Assembly: GCA_963169885.1 (NCBI GenBank)
Contig: CAUJFR010000012.1
Location: 1 to 38,011 of the forward strand
Reading direction: 5' to 3'
DNA: 38,011 nt
Origin: Bacteroidota bacterium
GTDB lineage: Bacteria > Bacteroidota > Bacteroidia > Chitinophagales > Chitinophagaceae
Shown here: one piece after another, positions 1 to 10,431 of the stretch
How positions within the stretch are numbered: position 1 is the stretch's first letter
How the letters are laid out: every line of letters begins with the position of its first letter
Notes under the pieces: generated by a model
What the model was told of the DNA's origin: nothing
Database searches by the model: none
The model's input: only the letters and a program-made list of their open reading frames with translations
Made by a program: the position numbers and the translations under genes

Positions 1-7
1 TTACAGC

Positions 8-838
8 TTATTCAGCTTCTACTCTGAACGTGATCGGCTGTTTGCGGTAGGCTTTTACCTGACGGCCATTTTGTACGGCTGGGCTCCATTTGGGTCCTTT
101 TTTGATAACCCGGATGGCTTCTTCTTCCATTCCGTAACCATGGTTGGTCAGGGCTCTTACGTCACTGATGTTTCCTTCTTTGTCCACTACAAACTGTACT
201 ACAGTGGTGTAAGTACCTTCCGGAGCACCATTGTCGGTGGCTACCTGGCCATTTGCGTTTCTTTCGAGGTACTGACGCCATTTGGAGTCACCGCCCGGGA
301 AACTGGCTTCGATTTCCACTTTGTCGAAGATTTTATTTTCGTCATCTTCTTTTTTTACTTCGACGATCTGCTTACCCTGGTCGATATCCACCGGAGCGGC
401 AATACCTTCATCCTTGATACCTTCCTGGCTGACCACATCGATCTTGGCTTCTTTCAGTTCTTCCTGCGGGGGTGGTGGTTTTTCCACTTCCTCATCTTTT
501 TTGATTACCGGAGGCGTGAACTGTTTCATTTCCACTTTCGGAGGTTCTTGCTTTGGCGGAGGAGGCGGAGGAGGAGGCGGAATGGCCTTTTTCTCTTCCT
601 GCTTCACATCCTGGATAGTCATCTCATTCATTTTCAGCTTCTTGTCCGCTTTTTCCTTCATTGTGCTCGATAAGATGGAGGACAATAAAGCCAGCAGGGC
701 GACGGAGCCTGTAATGATGAGAGCGCGTGTAATCCGGCGGTTATAAGTCTTTCTTAACTCATACGCGCCATAGTCTTTGTTCTTTCCGTCAAAGATGATG
801 TCCAGAACATCGGCTGAGAGTATTTTATTGGCTTCCAT
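8..838 (-). CDS. tonB: TonB-family energy transducer
   Basis: 276 aa; Bacteroidetes TonB N-terminus (DIIFDGKNKDYGAYELRKTYNRR), one TM, Pro-rich linker (PPPPPPPPP), C-terminal TonB domain (FPGGDSKWRQYL..VVQFVVDKEGNISDVRAL..WSPAVQNGRQVKAY). Confidence 0.93.
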   Translation of the reverse strand: MEANKILSADVLDIIFDGKNKDYGAYELRKTYNRRITRALIITGSVALLALLSSILSSTMKEKADKKLKMNEMTIQDVKQEEKKAIPPPPPPPPPKQEPPKVEMKQFTPPVIKKDEEVEKPPPPQEELKEAKIDVVSQEGIKDEGIAAPVDIDQGKQIVEVKKEDDENKIFDKVEIEASFPGGDSKWRQYLERNANGQVATDNGAPEGTYTTVVQFVVDKEGNISDVRALTNHGYGMEEEAIRVIKKGPKWSPAVQNGRQVKAYRKQPITFRVEAE

Positions 839-894
839 TACGTAGCTTTTTTAATTAGATGCACAAGGGATTCATTTCCATAAACCCCGTTCTG

Positions 895-1521
895 TTATTT
901 TGCGGGAGCCGTTGCAGGCGCCGCACCTTCAGTTACCTTAATCAGCTCAAATTCCTGATCAAAGATTTTTACCATGGCGTAGGTACGCACCTGGTTGATG
1001 GTCATTTCATCCAGCATATCCACCGTGTTTTTATACGTGGCTTCAGGACTGGGTTTAATGATCACAACAAAATCCTTGTCGGCACAGTTGCTGACTGGTT
1101 TTCCTTCCGCTTTCGCTTTTGCCTCGCATGCCGGATCAGTCACATACCGGGAAATCACCTCTTTCTTTTTGTTTACAATAATGTCCCGGATTGAAGTGTA
1201 GGTAGCCGTTTTGAAGTTGCTTCCATCTTCCTTCAGTTTTCCTTCATAATAATAGATGACATTATTTTTTCCCAGCATGATGCTGAGTACAGAGGATTCT
1301 TTTACCTCGGTCTGCTCTTTTACATCCTTCACATCCTTAGGCATATTGAGGTCGAGCGTCGTAGGGGTGCTCATAGTAGCCGTGAATACGAAGAACGTAA
1401 TCAGCAGGAACCCGAGATCCACCAGTGGCGTCATATCCACACGGGTCGAAAGCTTTTTGGCTTTTTTCACCCCTGGACCTTTTTTGTGGCCACCATCGCC
1501 ACCTTCTTCTATACTTGCCAT
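895..1521 (-). CDS. exbD: ExbD/TolR biopolymer transporter (copy 1)
   Basis: 208 aa; STRVDMTPLVDLGFLLITFFVFTATMSTPTTLDLNMPK is a typical ExbD TM/anchor segment. Confidence 0.92.
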   Translation of the reverse strand: MASIEEGGDGGHKKGPGVKKAKKLSTRVDMTPLVDLGFLLITFFVFTATMSTPTTLDLNMPKDVKDVKEQTEVKESSVLSIMLGKNNVIYYYEGKLKEDGSNFKTATYTSIRDIIVNKKKEVISRYVTDPACEAKAKAEGKPVSNCADKDFVVIIKPSPEATYKNTVDMLDEMTINQVRTYAMVKIFDQEFELIKVTEGAAPATAPAK

Positions 1522-1540
1522 AATGAATTGGTTTTAAAAA

Positions 1541-2209
1541 TTATTTCTTTAAATCTTTTTCACCGGCGGCTTCCCTCCGGTACAATTCTGTACCAGCCGG
1601 AATCTCATCCAGCGCGGTAACCAGATTGTATTTAAACTCCTCGTTCTTTTTCAGGGCAGAAATCACCGCTTCAAAGGTTGGATATTTTGATGCTCCATCC
1701 CCTTTGATCAGGTAATTCAGTTTTTCACCACGGAAAGCAGACTTTGCTTCACGAATCCACCAGAACAGCTGATTGTTCAGGGTGTCCAGTACAGGAATAC
1801 CCGGTACTTTCAGCTTTGGCTGATCCTTTGCATCCGTTGCCAGTAATTGCTTTAACCCGGCAAAAGGAACACCTACTGCAAAAGTCTTCTTGAAGTTTGC
1901 CATTTCCGAAGGGCTTAAACCCAGGTTCTGGGAGGAATTGATCCCTGCAATGATTACGTCAAACTTGGATTTATCTTTTTCTGATAGAATTGTAAAGTAA
2001 ACCCGGTCTGTCGAATCAATGGAAATCAGCACGGCATTGTTTTCAGGCAGTTTTTGTGACAAAACTGATCCCGGAGTAGTGATCTCTACCGGCTCCTGCG
2101 GTTTGAACTTGGTCGCCATAATGAAAAAGGTCAGGATAAGGAATGACACATCCACGAAGGGTGTCATATCCGTAAACGTACTCTTTTTAGGTATCTTAAC
2201 ACTTGGCAT
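1541..2209 (-). CDS. exbD: ExbD/TolR biopolymer transporter (copy 2)
   Basis: 222 aa; KKSTFTDMTPFVDVSFLILTFFIMATKFKPQEPVEITTP ExbD signature. Confidence 0.92.
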   Translation of the reverse strand: MPSVKIPKKSTFTDMTPFVDVSFLILTFFIMATKFKPQEPVEITTPGSVLSQKLPENNAVLISIDSTDRVYFTILSEKDKSKFDVIIAGINSSQNLGLSPSEMANFKKTFAVGVPFAGLKQLLATDAKDQPKLKVPGIPVLDTLNNQLFWWIREAKSAFRGEKLNYLIKGDGASKYPTFEAVISALKKNEEFKYNLVTALDEIPAGTELYRREAAGEKDLKK

Positions 2210-2269
2210 GAAACTTAATTTAGTAATTAGATGAAATAGTATTCATTTTCCATATCAAAACCGCGCTTC

Positions 2270-3130
2270 TTATTTATACAGGGAAGCGAAGCTTTGAGTC
2301 AGGGTGAAACCTGATTCATCAATGCCATAAGTGATAGAGTCGATCTTGGTTGTGAAGATGTTATACATGATCAGGGCCAGGGCAGATGTACCGATACCGA
2401 GGGCGGTATTATACAGGGCCTCAGAGATACCGATCGCCAGTTCACCGGCTGCACTACCACCACCTTCATTACCGAGGGCTGAGAATGATTTGATCATACC
2501 GATAACCGTTCCTAAGAGGGCGATCAGGGTACCAACGGATGTAATCGTTGAAAGGAATACCAGGTTCTTCTGCAGCATCGGCAGTTCCAGGGCGGTGGCT
2601 TCTTCCACTTCTTTCTGGATCGCGATTACTTTCTGCTCCGTATTCAGGTTGCCTTCAGAAATCATTTCTTTATAACGGCGGAGACCTGCTTTCATTACAT
2701 TTCCTACAGAACCACGCTGTTTGTCGCACTCTGCCAGGGCAGCGTCCACATTCTTATTGGCCAGGTGATATTGTACTTTGCGGATAAAATCAGCAATAGA
2801 ACCATTACCGAGAGCCTTACGGATTGTCAGCAAACGCTCAATGGAAAACACGATTACCATCAGGAGCATACCGATCAGCAGGGGAACGATGATACCACCT
2901 TCATAAATACGGCTGAATGCGTCCTTGGGACCTTTGTGGCTGGGCCAGAATCCACCGGCAGGATCCGGCTGTTCAAATGAAGCGGCATTACCCATCATAA
3001 AACGCCAGATTGCATAACCGGCGAGCACACAAACAATAGGTGCGATCCATGAAATGGCGTTGCTGCTTTTCTTTGCCTGAACTGTGGTTGCCTTACCTGA
3101 TGCTGTTGCAGTTGGTTTAATCTCTGCCAT
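2270..3130 (-). CDS. exbB: MotA/TolQ/ExbB proton channel family protein
   Basis: 286 aa; LVFLSTITSVGTLIALLGTVIGMIKSFSAL and GISEALYNTALGIGTSALALIMYN are MotA/TolQ/ExbB signatures. Confidence 0.93.
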   Translation of the reverse strand: MAEIKPTATASGKATTVQAKKSSNAISWIAPIVCVLAGYAIWRFMMGNAASFEQPDPAGGFWPSHKGPKDAFSRIYEGGIIVPLLIGMLLMVIVFSIERLLTIRKALGNGSIADFIRKVQYHLANKNVDAALAECDKQRGSVGNVMKAGLRRYKEMISEGNLNTEQKVIAIQKEVEEATALELPMLQKNLVFLSTITSVGTLIALLGTVIGMIKSFSALGNEGGGSAAGELAIGISEALYNTALGIGTSALALIMYNIFTTKIDSITYGIDESGFTLTQSFASLYK

Positions 3131-3338
3131 GATCTTTGTTTTTTAGTTTTTAAAAGTTAGAATAGTCATCTCTTTCAGAGACACAATGCTAAGAAAAAAG
3201 TTGATAAAAAAATCCGCCATCCCGGCTTTTTCGGGAAGGGGCTTCAAGTTAAGGATTTTTTAATACGGAACCATTTCCTGCTAAATTATTTACAGGAAAT
3301 TCATAGAGAAAACGTTTGCGATATAGGTCCTGAAGGGA

Positions 3339-4616
3339 TTATTCATACCGGAGCGCTTCGATGGGATTGAGGCGCCCCGCTTTTAAAGCCGGATAGAGAC
3401 CGGCCAGCAAACCTACCAGGGTACAGATCACGATGCCGTAAATCACCCAGTTCCAGGGCACCACAAAGCCGGTATTGAGTACCAGCGAAAAGCTGTTGCC
3501 GACCAATATTCCCAGGATAATCCCGAAAACGGCCCCCAGCATGCTGATTATAATGGCTTCCAGTAAAAACTGGCGGCTGACCATCTGACTTTTCCCGCCG
3601 ATTGCCTTGACCAGGCCTACTTCCCGGGTCCGCTCCGAAACAGATACCAGCATTATATTCATCAGGCCAATGGCAGCACCGATCAGGGTGATCAGCCCGA
3701 TTACCGTGGCCGAAATAGTAAGGAAACGAAGACTGTTCATGGCTTTTTCCGCCACACTGTCACTTCGGTCGAGCACAAAATTACTCTCCTCTGTAATCAT
3801 GAGTTTGCGGATCGCCCTGAACGTACCTTCGGCTTCTCCCATCGCGGCATTGACCTTGATCAGGTCATTGGCCTTTACGGCAATCACATATGAAAAGCCG
3901 GATGGAAAATTGCGGTCTACGTTGGTATATGTAGTAATGATAATATTATCCCGGTTAAACCCAAAAGAAGAGCCCTTACTCTCCAATACGCCCAGCACAC
4001 GGAACGGAATATTGTTGATGCGCACCACCCCGTTTACCGCACCTGCAGGCCCTTGCTTGAACAAGCGTTTGGCCACATCATAACCCAGAATACAAACATT
4101 ACGGCCGGTCTGCACATCCATCCGGTTCATATTGCGTCCGTATTGCAGACTGAATCCGTTCAATGCAAGGTAATTCTCATCCCCGCCAAACATCAGGACA
4201 TTGGGACTGGTCTTGAAGTTCTCATGGGAAACAATATTATTCCGGTTGGAAAAAATGGAGATGCTTTTCATTGAGGGAAAATCAAAACGCCGTACAAAAA
4301 GCTCAGCTTCATCCTTGGTGATATTTTTATCGAGATTGGATACCCGGGATTTACGACCGCCACGGGTACTCAGCTTCATTTCACTCCGGTTGCCTCCGCC
4401 AAAACGGATATTCCGTTCTTTGAAACGGATGGTAAACGCATTCGCCCCCATGGAAGAAAAGCTTTCTGTAAACTTCTGGTTCATCGCCTGTATAGCCGTG
4501 ATAATACCTATCAGTGCCATAATCCCGAATGCGATAATGGAAACGGTAAGTCCTGTCCTCAGTTTATTACCTCGGACGGTGCGAAAAGCCAGGGAGAATA
4601 CATCACGGAAATTCAT
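3339..4616 (-). CDS. ABC transporter permease, MacB/FtsX type
   Basis: 425 aa; N-terminal TM then MacB-like periplasmic domain, C-terminal FtsX domain (LMNIMLVSVSERTREVGLVKAIG...LYPALKAGRLNPIEALRYE). Confidence 0.92.
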   Translation of the reverse strand: MNFRDVFSLAFRTVRGNKLRTGLTVSIIAFGIMALIGIITAIQAMNQKFTESFSSMGANAFTIRFKERNIRFGGGNRSEMKLSTRGGRKSRVSNLDKNITKDEAELFVRRFDFPSMKSISIFSNRNNIVSHENFKTSPNVLMFGGDENYLALNGFSLQYGRNMNRMDVQTGRNVCILGYDVAKRLFKQGPAGAVNGVVRINNIPFRVLGVLESKGSSFGFNRDNIIITTYTNVDRNFPSGFSYVIAVKANDLIKVNAAMGEAEGTFRAIRKLMITEESNFVLDRSDSVAEKAMNSLRFLTISATVIGLITLIGAAIGLMNIMLVSVSERTREVGLVKAIGGKSQMVSRQFLLEAIIISMLGAVFGIILGILVGNSFSLVLNTGFVVPWNWVIYGIVICTLVGLLAGLYPALKAGRLNPIEALRYE

Positions 4617-4688
4617 ATATGATAATCGCGCAGATCGGTTGTCTGTTCCCGCTCCTCAAAGATAGTTAATGCCCGGATGGAAGCCCGG

Positions 4689-6065
4689 TTAAAAGTACAG
4701 GCGGCCTAAAAGCAGTTCAGGATAAACCCCCAGCAGGATAACCAGGAATGCCAGCACCAGCAACATCCCTTTGAAAAAGGAGGGAAATGCCGGATGCGGG
4801 GTGTCGCCGGGTTCTTTAAAATACATCGCCTGAATCACCCTGAAATAATAATAAACGCTGACCGCCGCCATTATTACGGCAAAGATCACCAGCCACAAAC
4901 TTCCCGGAGTACCCAGTGCCGCTTTCAACATATAAAATTTAGCCATAAAGCCGGCTGTCAGCGGAATACCTGCAAGGGATAATAAAAAAACAGTAAGGGT
5001 GGCTGCCACCATGGGTTGCGATTTGGCAAGACCGTTAAATCCGTCAAATGTATAATCACTCATACGCGCCAGCACAGCAAAGATGCCGATCGTGGCCGCA
5101 CTGTAAGCTACTGTATAAAGCATCAATCCTTCTTTCCCATCCCCACTCATTGCATATAATGCAAACAACATAAAGCCGGCCTGGGCAATACTGGAATAAG
5201 CCAGCATCCGCTTTACACTTTGCTGGAAAACGGCTGTTATATTACCGATAAACAATGTCACCGCAGTAATGACCGTCACCCAGAGTCTCCACTGACCCTG
5301 TTGCGGCTCAAACATATCATCGAAGAGGCGGATAAAACCGAAGAAAACCACCACTTTGACGATGGTAGCCATGAAGGAAGTAAAAACGGTTGGAGCCCCG
5401 TCGTACACATCCGGTGTCCAGAAATGAAAAGGCGCCGCCGATACTTTAAAAGCCATGGCAAAAAGGAGGAGGATCATACCCGCGTAAAGCAAACTCATAT
5501 TCTGTGGTATGATTGCCGGGCTGATAACAGTACTGAACGAAGCCCTGGCTCCGTAAAGCAGGGCGATTCCCATCAGCATGAGACCGGTTGAAAAGGAACC
5601 CAGCAAAAAATATTTCAGGGCGGCTTCATTGCCTTTCAGGTTGCGTTTATCACTGCCGGTAAGAATATAAAGCGGGATGGAAATAATTTCAATCCCCAGG
5701 AATAAAATAAGCAGGGATTTAAATGAAGTTACCAGGGCGGCCCCGCAAAGAATAAAGAAGATCAGGGCAAAATATTCCGCATAATTCACGCCCACCTTCT
5801 CCATATCCGGAGCCGATAATAAAAGATAAAGCAGCACCACGGCAAAGATGACCGTATTAAATACCAGGGCGAAATGATCAAAGACGATCATCTCCCGGGT
5901 ATCAATGGAGAAAAGCTGAATCCCCTTCAGGTCAAGAATACTCATACCCAGCAACACCAGGATGCCGGCAATGGCCACTGTACGGATAGCCGATTTTTGC
6001 TTCAGCAGAATACCACTGAACATCATCACCACTCCCAGTACAGCCGAAATTATTAATGCGTTCAT
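4689..6065 (-). CDS. nuoN: NADH-quinone oxidoreductase subunit N
   Basis: 458 aa polytopic; KVSAAPFHFWTPDVYDGAPTVFTSFMATIVK antiporter-like subunit motif; last gene of nuo order. Confidence 0.95.
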   Translation of the reverse strand: MNALIISAVLGVVMMFSGILLKQKSAIRTVAIAGILVLLGMSILDLKGIQLFSIDTREMIVFDHFALVFNTVIFAVVLLYLLLSAPDMEKVGVNYAEYFALIFFILCGAALVTSFKSLLILFLGIEIISIPLYILTGSDKRNLKGNEAALKYFLLGSFSTGLMLMGIALLYGARASFSTVISPAIIPQNMSLLYAGMILLLFAMAFKVSAAPFHFWTPDVYDGAPTVFTSFMATIVKVVVFFGFIRLFDDMFEPQQGQWRLWVTVITAVTLFIGNITAVFQQSVKRMLAYSSIAQAGFMLFALYAMSGDGKEGLMLYTVAYSAATIGIFAVLARMSDYTFDGFNGLAKSQPMVAATLTVFLLSLAGIPLTAGFMAKFYMLKAALGTPGSLWLVIFAVIMAAVSVYYYFRVIQAMYFKEPGDTPHPAFPSFFKGMLLVLAFLVILLGVYPELLLGRLYF

Positions 6066-6080
6066 ACGATCGTTTCCTTA

Positions 6081-7553
6081 TTACTTGCGGAATAAATAAC
6101 TAACATCTATTTTACTAAACCATTCTTTGGAGAAACTGTCCGTCAGCTCCAGCATGGACTGCGGATAGATCCCCAGCCAAAGGATGATCACCACAATCAG
6201 CCCCAACGCCAGTTGCTCATTCAGTTTCAGCTCCGTTACCGGTACCCTCAGGCTAACGGCTTCCCCGTAAAATGTTTTACGGATCATATTCAATGTGTAC
6301 ACAGCGGCCAGGATAATACCCAGTCCGGCGAGTACCGTAAAGACAACTTTAAAGTTGGACTGTGCCGACAGCAACCCGTTAAACATAAGGAATTCACCGG
6401 CAAATCCGTTGGTCAGCGGCAGTGCTATATTCGCCAGGGCAATGACCACAAAGAAAATGGTCATAACCGGCGCCTGCTGAGCCAGACCGCCTAATTCAGA
6501 TATCTTGCGTGTTCCGTATCTGCGTTCAATAATCTCCACGATAATCCAGAGGCCAATGATATTAACTCCGTGATTGAATAGTTGAATCATCACGCCCTGT
6601 GTGCCACTGAGGTTTTCAGCAAACAAAGCAGCCGCCATCAGGCTGATATGTGCAATCGAGGAGTACGCGATCAGTCGTTTCAGGTCATCCTGACGAATGG
6701 CCACCAGCGAGGCATAAATGATCCCGATCACTGCGAGGATCATTACTACATCGCCCCATTGGAAAGAAGCCAGTGGTAATACCGGCATCAGCCAGCGGAT
6801 CAGACCGAGCAGGCCCATTTTAACCATGACCCCGCTGAGGATCATTGTGGTAGCCGTAGGCGCCTGTTCGTAGGTATCCGGCTGCCAGGTATGGAAGGGA
6901 AAGAGGGGCATCTTGATCGCAAATGCCACAAAGAACAGCCAGAACAACCATAGCTGCTCACTGGCCGGAATCTTCAGCTTGTAAAATGCACTGAGTCCAA
7001 ATGAATGATCCGGCGTCTGTGATTGCAGGTATAAAATACCGATCAGCATCAGCAAGGAGCCAAGGAAGGTATACACAAAGAATTTAAAAGTGACTGCGAT
7101 CCGCTTTTCCCCACCCCACTGGGAGGCCAGAAAATACATCGGAATTAATGCCAGTTCCCAGCAGAAATAAAATAACAAAGCATCATTGGCCAGGAACACC
7201 CCCATCATACCTGCCTGCGCCAACAGCATGAGTCCAAAAAAGCGATTGGCATTTTTCGGGGATGCCTGCCAGGTACCCAGGAAAGTAAGCGGGTATGCAA
7301 TAGCAGTCAGCAGGCAGAGGACCTGTCCCATGCCGTCAATCTTCAGCGCAAAACTGCTGCCCAGTGAACTCATCCATGGGGCGATGAATTGCAGATTGCT
7401 TTCGGAATTCATCAGGGTCAGGCCCAGTAAGGAGACAGCCAATGTGGCCAGAGAGGCTAAAAAAGCAAATGCCTTTGCCGTCTTTTCTTCCCGGATAAGG
7501 AAGCTAAGCAACCCTGTGGCCAGGGGAATCAGTATCAGTAAGAATGCGATCAT
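6081..7553 (-). CDS. nuoM: NADH-quinone oxidoreductase subunit M
   Basis: 490 aa; FCWELALIPMYFL, MPLFPFHTWQPDTYEQAPTATTMILSGVMVKMG. Confidence 0.96.
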   Translation of the reverse strand: MIAFLLILIPLATGLLSFLIREEKTAKAFAFLASLATLAVSLLGLTLMNSESNLQFIAPWMSSLGSSFALKIDGMGQVLCLLTAIAYPLTFLGTWQASPKNANRFFGLMLLAQAGMMGVFLANDALLFYFCWELALIPMYFLASQWGGEKRIAVTFKFFVYTFLGSLLMLIGILYLQSQTPDHSFGLSAFYKLKIPASEQLWLFWLFFVAFAIKMPLFPFHTWQPDTYEQAPTATTMILSGVMVKMGLLGLIRWLMPVLPLASFQWGDVVMILAVIGIIYASLVAIRQDDLKRLIAYSSIAHISLMAAALFAENLSGTQGVMIQLFNHGVNIIGLWIIVEIIERRYGTRKISELGGLAQQAPVMTIFFVVIALANIALPLTNGFAGEFLMFNGLLSAQSNFKVVFTVLAGLGIILAAVYTLNMIRKTFYGEAVSLRVPVTELKLNEQLALGLIVVIILWLGIYPQSMLELTDSFSKEWFSKIDVSYLFRK

Positions 7554-7580
7554 ATCAATAGCCCGCCTTTGGCGGTGGAT

Positions 7581-9482
7581 TTATTTTCTCAGAAAAAATT
7601 GAATTGCAAAAATCAACACCATACTCAGCACCATCAGTAAGACATAACTGCCTACCTGTCCGCTTTGCAGGAGCCTCAATTGACGGCTGCCGTAGTTCAC
7701 CAGGCGGCCGGCTCCGTTCACTAACCCATCCACCACTTTCAGGTCAAAAATGTCTTTCAGGAACCCACCTAACCAATGCAGGGGTTGTACAATGATGCGG
7801 TCATATAACTCATCAACATACCACTTGTTCTCAAGTACTTTGGCAAATCCGGTGGCCTCTTTCCGCTGGTAATTCCGGTAAACCATAATGGCCGCAAGAA
7901 TTGTTGCCAATACAAGTCCGGTGGAAATACCCATCAGCAGGTATTCGTCACTGTGTGATAAATGATGTTCGTGTGGCATGGAACTTACCGCTGGTGCCAG
8001 GAAAGCACTCAGTTTATCGCCGCCCTCACGGATCACTTCCGGAATGCCAACCAGTCCGCCAACGATGGATAACACAGCCAGTATGATCAACGGCAGGGTC
8101 ATGGCCATGGGGCTTTCATGCAGGTGATGCGCCTGCTCATCTGTACCCCTGAATTTGCCCGTGAATGTGATAATAAGCAAACGGAACATATAGAACGCGG
8201 TCAGTAAGGCGGTAAATACGGCTACTGCATACAAAACCGGACTCTTCATAAAAGCACTTAACAGGATGGCGTCTTTGGAGAAGAAGCCGCTGAACGGAGG
8301 TATACCGGCGATTGCAATACACCCAACCATAAAAGTACCATACGTGATCTTCATTTTCTTACCCAGTCCGCCCATATTCCGGATATCCTGTTCTCCGCCC
8401 ATTGCATGGATCACGGATCCACTACCCAGGAATAACAGGGCTTTGAAAAAAGCATGGGTCATTACATGGAATACAGCAGCTACATAGGCCCCTGTACCCA
8501 GGGCCACGAACATAAAGCCCAGCTGGCTCACGGTGGAATAAGCCAATACTTTTTTAATATCGTTTTGTTTCAACGCAATGGTAGCGGCCAGTAAAGCGGT
8601 TGCCATTCCGGTATAGGTGATGATATTGCGTGTCAGTTCGGCCGCATCCATACTATACAACACATGACTACGGGCTATCATATAAATACCAGCCGTGACC
8701 ATGGTAGCCGCGTGGATCAGGGCGGACACGGGTGTGGGACCCGCCATGGCATCCGGCAACCAGGTATAAAGCGGAATCTGTGCACTTTTACCCGTAGCCC
8801 CGATAAAGAGTAACAAGGTAATCACGGTAATATCTGAAGCGCTGAGTTTTGCCAGGTTAACAGCTGTAAACAATTCATCAAAAGAAACGGTACCTGCCCT
8901 TGCGATCAGCCAGAAGATCGCGATGAGGAACGCCAGGTCCCCGATCCGGTTCATGATAAAAGCTTTATTGGCCGCTTTATTATACTCCTGTTTTTTGAAC
9001 CAATAGCCGATCAGCAGGTATGAACAGAGTCCCACCCCCTCCCACCCGATAAACAGGATCACCAGGTTGGCGCCCATAACCAGCAGCAACATGGAGAAAA
9101 CAAAGAGATTGAGGTAAGCAAAATAGCGTCCGAAATGGCCGGGCTTCTCTTCGTGCATATAGGAAGCCGAATACACATGTATCAGGAATCCGACGCCGGT
9201 AATGATCAGCAGGAAAACAGCAGAAAGCTGGTCGATCTTTAACGCAAAGGGAATAACCAGTTTGTCTACTGCGATAAAATTAAAATACTCGGCTACAAAC
9301 GTATTGCCGTCTTTCACCTGCATGAATACCCAGATGCTGAGGATGAGTGAACCGAGAATACTACCCGAGCCAATCAGGCCGATCAGTGTTTTGGATAAAT
9401 AGTTTCTGCCCAGCCCGTTGATCAGGAAGCCCAGCAAGGGCAGCAGAGGGATCAGGTAAACTATCTGTAAAGCGTTATTCAT
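7581..9482 (-). CDS. nuoL: NADH-quinone oxidoreductase subunit L
   Basis: 633 aa; GWEGVGLCSYLLIGYW, SAQIPLYTWLPDAMAGPTPVSALIHAATMVTAGIYM. Confidence 0.97.
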   Translation of the reverse strand: MNNALQIVYLIPLLPLLGFLINGLGRNYLSKTLIGLIGSGSILGSLILSIWVFMQVKDGNTFVAEYFNFIAVDKLVIPFALKIDQLSAVFLLIITGVGFLIHVYSASYMHEEKPGHFGRYFAYLNLFVFSMLLLVMGANLVILFIGWEGVGLCSYLLIGYWFKKQEYNKAANKAFIMNRIGDLAFLIAIFWLIARAGTVSFDELFTAVNLAKLSASDITVITLLLFIGATGKSAQIPLYTWLPDAMAGPTPVSALIHAATMVTAGIYMIARSHVLYSMDAAELTRNIITYTGMATALLAATIALKQNDIKKVLAYSTVSQLGFMFVALGTGAYVAAVFHVMTHAFFKALLFLGSGSVIHAMGGEQDIRNMGGLGKKMKITYGTFMVGCIAIAGIPPFSGFFSKDAILLSAFMKSPVLYAVAVFTALLTAFYMFRLLIITFTGKFRGTDEQAHHLHESPMAMTLPLIILAVLSIVGGLVGIPEVIREGGDKLSAFLAPAVSSMPHEHHLSHSDEYLLMGISTGLVLATILAAIMVYRNYQRKEATGFAKVLENKWYVDELYDRIIVQPLHWLGGFLKDIFDLKVVDGLVNGAGRLVNYGSRQLRLLQSGQVGSYVLLMVLSMVLIFAIQFFLRK

Positions 9483-9503
9483 ATACTATTTCCCGTCCGG
9501 GGC

Positions 9504-9851
9504 CTACTGTTTTAATCGGTTTAAAAAATTCACATCCACCGAATGTATATTACGGTACATCATTACAATAATGGCCAGTCCCACACTTACTTCTGCAGCT
9601 GCCACCACCATGATAAAAAATACAAAAATCTGTCCGTCGGTACCGGCTGTTCCGGCCAGGTCACCCGCTTTGAAAGCCGTGTTCATATGCATTTTGGAAA
9701 AGGCCACGAGGAGCAGGTTCACGGCATTCAGCATGAGTTCTATGCACATGAATATGATGATCGCATTGCGGCGGGTAAGTACCCCCACTATGCCAATGCT
9801 GAACAAGGCAATCGACAGGATGATATAATTAAGTATCGGCATATCGTACAT
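9504..9851 (-). CDS. nuoK: NADH-quinone oxidoreductase subunit K
   Basis: 115 aa; [33 protein letters not shown]; start may be the internal MPILNY. Confidence 0.95.
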   Translation of the reverse strand: MYDMPILNYIILSIALFSIGIVGVLTRRNAIIIFMCIELMLNAVNLLLVAFSKMHMNTAFKAGDLAGTAGTDGQIFVFFIMVVAAAEVSVGLAIIVMMYRNIHSVDVNFLNRLKQ

Positions 9852-9901
9852 TTAGAAGGCGGGTGAATCAGGTTTTCCTCCCCACCCCGTTAATTAAATT
9901 T

Positions 9902-10408
9902 TTACTCTTTCTTCCCGATCACCACGGCTCCCACCATTGCACTCAGAAACAAAACACTGCTGATTTCAAACGGTACCACATACGTGGTAAAAAGTTCTTT
10001 TCCGAGGTTTTTGATCAACCCGATGTTTCCCTGGTTCACTGAAGCCACCTGTTCTTTTGCTGCTGCATCTTTTAACGCAGCCACCAGGATCAGCATCAGA
10101 CAGCCGCCAGCCAATGCGCCGGCAATTTTCAGCCAGCGGTTCTTTTGTGGTTCTGTTTCCTTATTCAGGTTCATCAACATGATCACAAACAGGAACAATA
10201 CCATGATCGCCCCGGCATAAACAATAATGTTCACGATCGCCAGGAACTGGGCATTGAGCAGGATATAGTGGCCGGAGATTGCAAAGAAAGTGGCAATCAG
10301 CCACAGCACGCTGTAGACAGGATTCTTACTGGTCACCATCATCAGGGCGCTGAAAATAGCCACCACCGAGAGGAACCACCAGAGTATATCAATTATTGTA
10401 ATGTTCAT
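9902..10408 (-). CDS. nuoJ: NADH-quinone oxidoreductase subunit J
   Basis: 168 aa; IVNIIVYAGAIMVLFLFVIMLMNL. Confidence 0.95.
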   Translation of the reverse strand: MNITIIDILWWFLSVVAIFSALMMVTSKNPVYSVLWLIATFFAISGHYILLNAQFLAIVNIIVYAGAIMVLFLFVIMLMNLNKETEPQKNRWLKIAGALAGGCLMLILVAALKDAAAKEQVASVNQGNIGLIKNLGKELFTTYVVPFEISSVLFLSAMVGAVVIGKKE

Positions 10409-10431
10409 TTCTTATAAGCCGTTAGTCGTTC

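Noticed and set aside
71-746. Plus-strand ORFs opposite tonB (200 aa and 154 aa)
   Set aside because: Antisense to a clear TonB gene; low-complexity products (RRRRRRRR, GGGGGGGG) mirror the Pro-rich linker.
7553-7600. cccgcctttggcggtgg hairpin at the nuoM-nuoL junction as a terminator
   Set aside because: Short stem, no T-tract and located between adjacent operon genes; likely incidental or a weak intercistronic hairpin.
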